Shown piece after piece: positions 7,918 through 13,879 of a stretch of DNA of 13,879 bases (positions are counted from its first letter, which is position 1; every line of letters starts with the position of its first letter). The stretch is taken from assembly GCA_027294815.1 (NCBI GenBank), contig JAPULP010000060.1:1-13879 (forward strand), read 5' to 3'. The stretch comes from Gemmatimonadota bacterium. Lineage in GTDB: Bacteria > Gemmatimonadota > Gemmatimonadetes > Gemmatimonadales > GWC2-71-9. Position numbers and translations under genes: made by a program. Under the pieces are notes generated by a model, which made no database searches, had not been told where the DNA came from, and saw nothing but the letters and a program-made list of their open reading frames with translations.

Positions 7918-9293
7918 GTGACGCTCGCAGCGACCTGCCAGCGGTCCACAAGCTGCTGGACGATGCCGAACGCGAGGGGCTGACCGAAACCGCCCCGCGC
8001 GATCTCGTCGTGAGGGCCATTCGGGAAATTCTCGACGACGCACGGAGCAGTAACGGTGCTCCACCACAGGACGGGTGGTTGGCTGAGATCAGGAGAACGG
8101 TCGAGAGCAAGCAGCGCCCGTCACTCGTACCCGTCATCAACGCGACAGGCGTCGTTCTCCACACCAACTTGGGCCGGGCCCCGCTGGCTGCGGCCGCTCG
8201 GGACGCGGTTGTCCGCGCGACGGGTTACAACACGCTGGAGTACGACGTCGACGCCGGCAAGCGCGGATCGCGGCAGACACACCTACGCGAGCTGTTGACC
8301 GAGATCACAGGAGCGGAAGACGCGCTGGTAGTGACCAACGCCGCCGCGGCGACCGTCGTGGTGCTCAACGCGTTGGCAGCGGGCGGCGAAACGATCGTTT
8401 CTAGAGGTGAGTTAGTCGAAATCGGCGGATCGTTCCGCATACCCGACATCTTGGAAAAAAGCGGATCCGTGCTCATCGAGGTCGGCACGACGAATCGCAC
8501 GAAGTTGGGGGACTACGTCGGCGCCATCAGCCCTCGCACCAAATGCGCGTTGAAAGTGCATCGCTCCAACTTCCGGTTGTCGGGTTTCGTGACGGAAGTC
8601 CAAACAGAAGAGTTGGTCGAAACGATGTCATCGCGAAACATCCCGGTCGTGCACGATGTCGGCAGTGGTCTGCTGGTGGACCTGGCCGAATACGGCCTCA
8701 CGAACGAGCCTCTAGTGCAAGACGTCGTCCAGACGGGAGCCACCGCCGTCTTCTCGGGCGACAAGCTCCTGGGTGGGCCACAGGCGGGAATCATCGCCGG
8801 TCCCAAAGACGTTATTCAAAAAGCCGCGGTAAACCCGTTCACACGAGCCATGAGGCCTGGCAAGATGGTGATCGCAGCACTCGAGGCGACGCTCCGACTC
8901 TACCGGGACCGAAGTGCCGCGCTCGAGCGGATCCCCACGCTTGCAATGCTGACCGCCGATCCAGTCGTGTTACGCGATCGGGCTGAGGCACTCGCGGGAC
9001 GTATCGAAGGCGCGGTCATCGTGCCGGGTACTTCATCCGTCGGCGGAGGATCGTTCCCCGACGCCGAACTGCGCACGACGTTGCTCTCGATCCCGACGGA
9101 CCACCCTGATGCGTTCCTGGCACGGCTGAGACGACACGACCCACCGGTCATCGCCCGCGCCGACCAAGGGTGCGTACTGCTGGATCCCAGAACGATTCAG
9201 GATGGCGAGGAGAAGGACGTTGTCAAAGCAATCGTTGGGGCACAGGGGCACAGGGGCACAGGGGCAGAGGAGGCAGGAGAGGCAGAGGAATAA
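7914..9293 (+). CDS. selA: L-seryl-tRNA(Sec) selenium transferase
   Basis: SelA is a PLP enzyme that converts seryl-tRNA(Sec) to selenocysteinyl-tRNA(Sec) using selenophosphate. The 459-aa length matches the family. Seen: the N-terminal helical domain LPAVHKLLDDAE; PVINATGVVLHTNLGRAPL (73-91); YDVDAGKRGSR; VVTNAAAATVVVLNALA; EVGTTNRT; VHDVGSGLL; and FSGDKLLGGPQAGII with the PLP-binding Lys284. The start is the ATG in the ATGA overlap with the lipoprotein stop. The frame is open further upstream to 7821, but that part only shadows the lipoprotein and is rejected. The last 18 or so residues, GAQGHRGTGAEEAGEAEE, are encoded by the octamer repeat, so the natural C-terminus was probably replaced or extended. 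selB and selD, common partners, are not in the window. Confidence 0.95.
   Translation: MSDARSDLPAVHKLLDDAEREGLTETAPRDLVVRAIREILDDARSSNGAPPQDGWLAEIRRTVESKQRPSLVPVINATGVVLHTNLGRAPLAAAARDAVVRATGYNTLEYDVDAGKRGSRQTHLRELLTEITGAEDALVVTNAAAATVVVLNALAAGGETIVSRGELVEIGGSFRIPDILEKSGSVLIEVGTTNRTKLGDYVGAISPRTKCALKVHRSNFRLSGFVTEVQTEELVETMSSRNIPVVHDVGSGLLVDLAEYGLTNEPLVQDVVQTGATAVFSGDKLLGGPQAGIIAGPKDVIQKAAVNPFTRAMRPGKMVIAALEATLRLYRDRSAALERIPTLAMLTADPVVLRDRAEALAGRIEGAVIVPGTSSVGGGSFPDAELRTTLLSIPTDHPDAFLARLRRHDPPVIARADQGCVLLDPRTIQDGEEKDVVKAIVGAQGHRGTGAEEAGEAEE
9237..9288 (+). repeat. CACAGGGG octamer array, left copy
   Basis: Four GGGG runs at 9237, 9245, 9253 and 9261, separated by CACA, are followed by a degenerate purine-rich tail (AGAGGAGGCAGG type) up to the selA stop. 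The four runs with 4-base loops fit the canonical G-quadruplex pattern on the selA sense strand. Positions 9242-9267 are matched exactly, in inverted orientation, at 11761-11786. The array lies in the selA frame and supplies its C-terminal residues. Confidence 0.9.
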
Positions 9294-9318
9294 TCAAGGG
9301 GGACGAGACGCAGCAGCC

Positions 9319-9353
9319 AATTTGAAATCTGCAATCTGCAATTTGCAATCTGA
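9319..9353. repeat. Five tandem 7-base AT-rich units (AATYTGM)
   Basis: Five heptamers follow one another without a gap: AATTTGA, AATCTGC, AATCTGC, AATTTGC and AATCTGA, then a partial AATC. The composition contrasts sharply with the GC-rich surroundings. Translations of this kind of repeat (FRLQIADCRFQI-like) are familiar as spurious predicted proteins, so no ORF is called here. Confidence 0.85.
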
Positions 9354-9356
9354 AAT

Positions 9357-9374
9357 CGTTAGATTCATCTAACG
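9357..9374. promoter_or_regulatory. 18-base dyad before purN (CGTTAGAT-TC-ATCTAACG)
   Basis: Eight-base arms are perfect inverted repeats around a 2-base centre. As RNA it could form a 6-bp stem with a 6-base loop. It directly abuts the heptamer array and ends 39 bases before the purN start. No T-run follows, so it is not a classic terminator. It could be an operator-type protein-binding site for purN-purH or the terminal part of the repeat element. Confidence 0.5.
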
Positions 9375-9413
9375 TGATCTCCTCCCTCGGTAGCCGAACC
9401 GTCATTTCGTGAG

Positions 9414-10064
9414 ATGTCCCCCGTGCGCGTAGCCGTGTTCGCTTCTGGTAGTGGGACAAATTTGCAGACGCTCCTCGACCGATGCCGTCCACCGGACGCG
9501 GCGCGGGTGGTGCTCGTGTTGAGTGATAAGGCCACGGCCGGGGCCTTGGAACGGGCCCGATCGGCCGGCGTGGGGGCGGAGATCGTGGCGGATCCTTCCG
9601 ACGGCGCTGCGACCTTGGCGCTCCTAACCAACGCCCAGATCGACCTCGTCGTTCTCGCTGGCTATCTCAAACTGGTGCCGATCGATGTCGTGCGCGCGTT
9701 CGACGGCCGCATGATCAATGTCCATCCGGCGTTGCTCCCCGCGTTCGGCGGAAAAGGCATGTACGGAATTCAGGTCCATCGGGCCGTGATCGAGTCGGGG
9801 GCAACGATTTCCGGCGCGACCGTGCACCTGGTCAACGAGGAGTACGACCGAGGCACGATCGTCGCGCAGTGGCCTGTGCCGGTGCTCGCCGATGACACGC
9901 CGGAGTCGCTGGCGGCGCGAGTGCTCGGGGTTGAACACGAGTTGCTGCCGGCCGTCGTGCTCGCCGCCGCAGGGGCGGGTAAGGTTGTCCGCCTGCCGTT
10001 ATCCGAAGCGGCATTCGTAGCTGGGACTGTGCCGGGCGTCGCCACGACGCTCGTTCAACCATAA
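9414..10064 (+). CDS. purN: Phosphoribosylglycinamide formyltransferase
   Basis: PurN transfers the formyl group of 10-formyl-THF to GAR in de novo purine synthesis; 216 aa is normal. Seen: VAVFASGSGTNLQTLLD (phosphate-binding loop) at 6-22; ISGATVHLV; and the catalytic set Asn102 and His104 in INVHPALLPAFGG, and Asp145 in NEEYDRG. The start at 9414 gives a typical N-terminus, though its Shine-Dalgarno is weak; the GTG at 9423 is an alternative. purH follows after 24 bases, so the two are almost certainly one operon. Upstream lie the dyad and repeat arrays, which separate it from selA by 120 bases. Confidence 0.96.
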   Translation: MSPVRVAVFASGSGTNLQTLLDRCRPPDAARVVLVLSDKATAGALERARSAGVGAEIVADPSDGAATLALLTNAQIDLVVLAGYLKLVPIDVVRAFDGRMINVHPALLPAFGGKGMYGIQVHRAVIESGATISGATVHLVNEEYDRGTIVAQWPVPVLADDTPESLAARVLGVEHELLPAVVLAAAGAGKVVRLPLSEAAFVAGTVPGVATTLVQP

Positions 10065-10088
10065 GACTCAAACCTCGGTGGGGGACAC

Positions 10089-11624
10089 GTGCCGCGTGCA
10101 TTGCTGTCGGTATACAACAAAAAAGGAATCCAAGAACTGGCCCGAGGACTATCCGGTCTCGGATGGGAGATAATCTCGACCGGGGGAACGGCGCGAGCGC
10201 TCGAGGATGCAGGTGTTGTCGTCACTAAGGTCGAAGACGTCACCGGGTTTCCGGAAATGCTCGATGGTCGTGTAAAGACTCTCCATCCCGTGATTCACGG
10301 CGGACTATTGGCCCGGCGTGACCTACCACCTCACATGGAGGCGTTGCAGGAACACGGTATCTCTCCAATCGACCTGGTAGCCGTCAACCTCTACCCATTC
10401 CGCGAAACAGTCGACGATCCGAACGTGCGCTTCGAAGATGCGATCGAGCAGATCGACATCGGCGGCCCCTCGATGCTCCGCTCGGCTGCGAAGAACCACG
10501 CCGCCGTGCTACCGCTCGTCGATCCGACAGACTACGACCTGGTACTCGAAGCACTTCGAAACGACGCCGTCGACGAGACGTTGCGGGGCGACCTCGCGAT
10601 GAAGGTTTTTGCACACACGTCCGCGTACGACGCGGCCATCGCAGAATACTTCGCAAAAGACGAGTTCGGCCTTCCCTCGTTCATCAACCTCAGCCTCAAC
10701 CGCACCCAGACCCTTCGTTACGGCGAGAACCCGAACCAGGCAGCCGCGCTCTACACGACCGGAGAACCCGACGGCATCGGAGAGATGTGGCAACGGCACG
10801 GCAAGGAGCTGTCCTTCAATAATCTGATCGACATCGACGGTGCGATGATGTCCGTCGGCGGATGGAGCGATCGGGTTGCGTGCGCGATCATCAAACACAC
10901 GACCCCGTGCGGAGTGGCACTCGGGAACACGACGGTAGAGGCGTACCGGCGAGCCCTGGCGACTGACCCAACGTCCGCGTTCGGATCGGTGGTGGCGTTC
11001 AACACGGTGGTGGATGCCCCGACGGCCGAAGCGATGGCCGACTTATTCGTGGAAGTCGTCGTGGCTCCACGGTTTCGTGACGGCGCGGTCGCCGTCTTTG
11101 AGCGGAAAAAAAACCTCCGAGTGGTGGAGATGCCCCTCGCAGCTCCAGCCGGGTCGGTGTCATTCGATTTTAAACGGGTTCGGGGCGGGTTCCTTGCCCA
11201 AGAGCGGTTTGCATATAGCACCGATCAAACCAGCTGGAAAGTCGCCACGCAACGCGAACCAACCGCCGATGAGTGGCGCGATCTCTACTTCGCGTGGACG
11301 GCCGTGGCGAACGTCAAATCCAACGCCATCCTCCTCGCCAAAGACGAAGCGGCGATCGGCATCGGCGCCGGCCAGATGAGTCGCGTGGACGCGTCTTTTC
11401 TCGCCGTGCACAAAGCCAACCGTGAGGGACACGATCCAAAGGGGTCGGTGCTGGCGTCAGACGCGTTCTTCCCCTTTGCGGACGGTGTCGAAGAGGCCGC
11501 CAAGGCCGGCGTCACCGCGATCGTCCAGCCCGGCGGGTCCAAGCGAGACGAAGAGGTCATCGCCGCCGCCGACGAGCACGGCCTCGCCATGGTGCTGACC
11601 GGCAGGAGGCAGTTTAGGCACTGA
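10089..11624 (+). CDS. purH: Bifunctional AICAR formyltransferase / IMP cyclohydrolase
   Basis: PurH performs the last two steps of IMP synthesis: formylation of AICAR and ring closure. It is full length at 511 aa. The N-terminal MGS-like cyclohydrolase domain shows LLSVYNKKGI, ISTGGTARAL (29-38), GRVKTLHPVIHGGLLARR and DIGGPSMLRSAAKNH (123-137). The formyltransferase domain shows LRYGENPNQ (209-217), the catalytic Lys269-His270 in KHTTPCG, and KSNAI (410-414). The C-terminus ends in the usual RQFRH. Translation begins at a GTG 24 bases after purN, preceded by a G-rich GGTGGGGG sequence that could act as Shine-Dalgarno. It converges on the TonB receptor across 234 bases of repeat-rich non-coding DNA. 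Confidence 0.97.
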   Translation: MPRALLSVYNKKGIQELARGLSGLGWEIISTGGTARALEDAGVVVTKVEDVTGFPEMLDGRVKTLHPVIHGGLLARRDLPPHMEALQEHGISPIDLVAVNLYPFRETVDDPNVRFEDAIEQIDIGGPSMLRSAAKNHAAVLPLVDPTDYDLVLEALRNDAVDETLRGDLAMKVFAHTSAYDAAIAEYFAKDEFGLPSFINLSLNRTQTLRYGENPNQAAALYTTGEPDGIGEMWQRHGKELSFNNLIDIDGAMMSVGGWSDRVACAIIKHTTPCGVALGNTTVEAYRRALATDPTSAFGSVVAFNTVVDAPTAEAMADLFVEVVVAPRFRDGAVAVFERKKNLRVVEMPLAAPAGSVSFDFKRVRGGFLAQERFAYSTDQTSWKVATQREPTADEWRDLYFAWTAVANVKSNAILLAKDEAAIGIGAGQMSRVDASFLAVHKANREGHDPKGSVLASDAFFPFADGVEEAAKAGVTAIVQPGGSKRDEEVIAAADEHGLAMVLTGRRQFRH

Positions 11625-11643
11625 TCCGCCCACCCCCCTTCCC

Positions 11644-11736
11644 GGGGCAGCACACAACCCTGCCCCACCCCCCCAGGGGCAGCACACAACCCGTCCCACC
11701 TCCCCAGGGGCAGCCCCGCCGCACCCCCCACTTCCC
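11644..11736. repeat. Three degenerate tandem units of about 31 bases, GC-rich
   Basis: Units begin with GGGGCAG at 11644, 11676 and 11707 (32, 31 and 30 bases). A partial fourth starts with GGGGCA at 11737. Units 1 and 2 share GGGGCAGCACACAACCC and a CCCAC-type C-rich tail; unit 3 is more diverged. The array fills the space right after the purH stop and has no supported ORF; frames through it give low-complexity translations. Confidence 0.75.
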
Positions 11737-11760
11737 GGGGCAAAATTCGCCCGCTGCCTA

Positions 11761-11804
11761 CTGCCCCTGTGCCCCTGTGCCCCTGTCCCCTGTCCCCTGT
11801 GCCC
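11761..11804 (-). repeat. CACAGGGG octamer array, right copy, inverted
   Basis: On the plus strand, five CCCC runs (11764, 11772, 11780, 11787, 11794) and a final CCC are separated by TGTG or TGT. Read on the minus strand this is the same GGGG-CACA array as at selA. Bases 11761-11786 are the exact reverse complement of 9242-9267. The G-rich strand is the sense strand of the TonB receptor, and the array begins about 55 bases past that gene's stop. Together with the 31-base units it explains most of the 11625-11858 intergenic region. Confidence 0.9.
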
Positions 11805-11858
11805 TCGGCCCTCTGCCACCTCTAACACCGACAGGATCGGCGCGATCTCCAACCCCAC

Positions 11859-13877
11859 CTACACAGTCCTCGGCGGCGCCGGCTCGAAGTAGCGGCCGAA
11901 CCCGGCGTTCACGGTGATCGAGCTGATGTAGCGTTCGTTGAAGACGTTGAGAAGACCCACAAACGGGGCGAGCCGCCACCCCGAGACGATACCCTCCCAT
12001 CCGCCACGCAGGTCTGTGGTGAACCATCCTGCGTTGTCGACGGTATTCGCGTCGTCAACGGAATACGAAGACGCGACGTTGAAGTCGGCGGCCAGCCACA
12101 CCCCCGAGGGCACGGCCACCCGAGCGGAGCCGTAGAACCGATGATCGGGAACGCCCGGAATCGCGTTCCCATCGAAGTTGCCATCGGCCGTCGTAAAGTC
12201 ACGGAATTCGTAGTCGGCAAGCGTATAGGCCGAGACCAGCGTCAGCTGGTTGACTGGACGAACGGTTGCAGAAAACTCCAAACCGCGGTGTCGCGTTTTG
12301 CCGGCGTTTCTGTAGAACACTCGCGTCGGTTCGCTCGGAACTTCGAACGGGATGAGTGCGTCCTTCACCTCAACGTTGAACGCGCTCGCCGAGTACTGGA
12401 ACCGATCCCCGCCACCCCGCAGTCCAAGCTCGAAGCTCAGCGCTTTTTGTGGGTTCAAGTCGGGGTTGAACCCGCCCGCACCCGACGGGCGGTTGCCTAA
12501 TTCCGTCGTGGTCGGTGTTTCGAACGAGGTGGAAACATTGGCATAGGGTTGCGCCGCGTCGTGCACGCGCCATGCAACACCCGCCGACGCCGACACCGCC
12601 GACATCACCCGCTCACCCGAGTCGTCACCGTCGGTGAGGAGGCGATCATCGGCGGAGAACGCCACGCGGTCGTAGCGCCCGCCGACGACTACGCTCACGT
12701 CTTCTCCGATATCCACCCCCAACTGCGTGAACGGCCCGATTTCCGTGACGCGTTCCAACTGGTCGCGTGTGACCGCCGAGAGATCCGGGCTACGTTGCAA
12801 CCGATCGTCGCGCTGCCGCTGCACGTCGACGCCCACCGACCAACGTGGACGAGACGAACCGGCGGTGAACGGAATCTCCGCAAGTGCCCGCACCCCGTAA
12901 GCCAATCGATCGAGTTGGATGTTCGCAAACGACAGGGGATTGTCGAGGTCACGAGTGAGACCGAAGACCGTGAGGCTGGCGGATGCGCCGTTGTCGAAGT
13001 CTCGCGTCAGACTCGCGCCCAGTTGGAATTGTGTGACCGCTTTGCCGGCGTTCGCGTCGACGTTGCGTTGGTTTGCCTGCGACGGATCTTGATCGACCTG
13101 TGTTTGGGTCAACGACCCCGGATTGTCCAGGGTGGGGTTTTTCGCCAGGTGACTCGTAATCAAGAGCCTCGTGTCCACGGCCAGCTCCTGCTCCAAACGC
13201 ACACCAACATTGTTGATCACCGCTTTACTATGCGCGCGATAGCCGTCCGTGGTCGTACGGGCGCCGTTCACGGCGATGGTTCCGTGACCGACGGGAGTGG
13301 ACACTCGTCCCTGCACCTTCACCAGACCATAGGCACCGCCGACCGTCATCACCGAGGCCTCCGTACGGATTCGAGACGGTGCCAAGGTTCGCAAGGAGAT
13401 CACCCCACCCGACGCGTTGCCATACAAACTGGACGAGGGACCGCGCAATATTTCGATCGACTCGATAGACGCAAGCTCGATATTGGTGAGTTGGCCTTGG
13501 CCGTCCGGCAGTGTTTGCGGTATGCCGTCGAGCAGAATCTTGACTCCTCGTGCGCCAAAGGCCGAACGCGATCCGAACCCTCGAATGGATATTCGTTGGT
13601 CGAGAGACGGATTGTATCGGTTTGCCACGTACAAGCCCGGCACCTGAACGAGCGTTTCGTCGAGCCCCACGGTCGTCCGTCCACGCCGGAGTTCGGTCCG
13701 GCCGATTTCCATCACGGCAAACGGGATGCGATAAAGCGAGCGGGCCTGACGAGTGACCGTAATCTCGATGGGCGGCAGCACGATGGTCGAATCCTGCGTC
13801 GAGTCAGCCGTCCGACGCTGGCCCAGAACGACGTCCGGTATTGCCAATACGATCAGTAGAAACACAAAAACTCTCAT
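11859..13877 (-). CDS. TonB-dependent outer-membrane receptor
   Basis: This 672-aa outer-membrane transporter takes up a ligand (typically iron-siderophore or cobalamin) powered by TonB. A signal peptide is visible at 1-19 (MRVFVFLLIVLAIPDVVLG, cleavage before Gln20). A TonB-box-like IEITVT follows at 37-42. The plug domain runs from about 45 to 160 and includes ISIRGFGSRSAFGARGVKILLDG (96-118) and IEILRGPSSSLYGNASGGVI (141-160). The remainder alternates as expected for a beta-barrel and ends in FGRYFEP near the C-terminus. The ATG lies two bases from the window edge, so its promoter is outside and a start further upstream cannot be excluded; the complete signal peptide favours this one. No neighbour hints at the substrate. 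Confidence 0.93.
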   Translation of the reverse strand: MRVFVFLLIVLAIPDVVLGQRRTADSTQDSTIVLPPIEITVTRQARSLYRIPFAVMEIGRTELRRGRTTVGLDETLVQVPGLYVANRYNPSLDQRISIRGFGSRSAFGARGVKILLDGIPQTLPDGQGQLTNIELASIESIEILRGPSSSLYGNASGGVISLRTLAPSRIRTEASVMTVGGAYGLVKVQGRVSTPVGHGTIAVNGARTTTDGYRAHSKAVINNVGVRLEQELAVDTRLLITSHLAKNPTLDNPGSLTQTQVDQDPSQANQRNVDANAGKAVTQFQLGASLTRDFDNGASASLTVFGLTRDLDNPLSFANIQLDRLAYGVRALAEIPFTAGSSRPRWSVGVDVQRQRDDRLQRSPDLSAVTRDQLERVTEIGPFTQLGVDIGEDVSVVVGGRYDRVAFSADDRLLTDGDDSGERVMSAVSASAGVAWRVHDAAQPYANVSTSFETPTTTELGNRPSGAGGFNPDLNPQKALSFELGLRGGGDRFQYSASAFNVEVKDALIPFEVPSEPTRVFYRNAGKTRHRGLEFSATVRPVNQLTLVSAYTLADYEFRDFTTADGNFDGNAIPGVPDHRFYGSARVAVPSGVWLAADFNVASSYSVDDANTVDNAGWFTTDLRGGWEGIVSGWRLAPFVGLLNVFNERYISSITVNAGFGRYFEPAPPRTV

Positions 13878-13879
13878 TC

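Noticed and set aside
9223..9492. 89-aa minus-strand frame with DFRLQIADCRFQI
   Set aside because: This is the translation of the heptamer and octamer arrays, a well-known kind of spurious protein prediction.
9237..11804. CRISPR array or transposon ends
   Set aside because: The repeats are 7, 8 and about 31 bases, tandem and without unique spacers. No cas gene, transposase or target-site duplication is visible.
11457..11858. 133-aa minus-strand frame through the repeats after purH
   Set aside because: It is built from repeat-derived Gly/Arg-rich sequence plus antisense purH, with no supported start.
12549..13859. 436-aa open frame antisense to the TonB receptor
   Set aside because: The opposite strand has a complete signal peptide, TonB box, plug and barrel. 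The antisense translation has no recognisable domain and is a GC-rich shadow.

Overview
The window is a GC-rich stretch of a bacterial chromosome carrying mostly housekeeping genes. Several traits suggest a Gemmatimonadota-like bacterium: the Ser/Asp-rich secreted proteins, the lipoprotein with Ig-like domains, the TonB receptor with a 'DST.VLPPIE.TVTR' start, and the BON-domain membrane protein. This placement is an inference from protein style, not a phylogenetic result.

Layout. Minus strand, 1-3336: a small one-membrane-span protein, thrS (threonyl-tRNA synthetase) and a thiolase that runs off the left edge. The small gene and thrS share a 4-base stop/start overlap. Plus strand, 3389-3847: a membrane-anchored BON-domain protein, divergent from the small gene. 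Plus strand, 4028-9293: valS, an Ig-like lipoprotein and selA, packed with overlaps of 55 and 4 bases, which suggests one transcript. Plus strand, 9414-11624: purN and purH, which carry out the GAR formyltransferase step and the last two steps of IMP synthesis. Minus strand, 11859-13877: a TonB-dependent outer-membrane receptor, convergent with purH.

The non-coding DNA around purN-purH is the least ordinary part. An array of CACAGGGG octamers covers the 3' end of selA. It is followed by an AT-rich 7-base repeat and an 18-base dyad just before purN. Past purH there is an array of about 31-base GC-rich units, and then the octamer array again in inverted orientation. The two octamer arrays share 26 identical bases as an inverted repeat. 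In both places the G-rich strand is the sense strand at the 3' end of the neighbouring gene (selA and the receptor), and it fits a four-run G-quadruplex pattern.

I see no CRISPR array, phage, transposase, defence or biosynthetic cluster, and no tRNA or rRNA gene. The points worth a second look are the repeat arrays, the gene overlaps, the altered HIGH motif of the valyl-tRNA synthetase, and selA standing without selB or selD.
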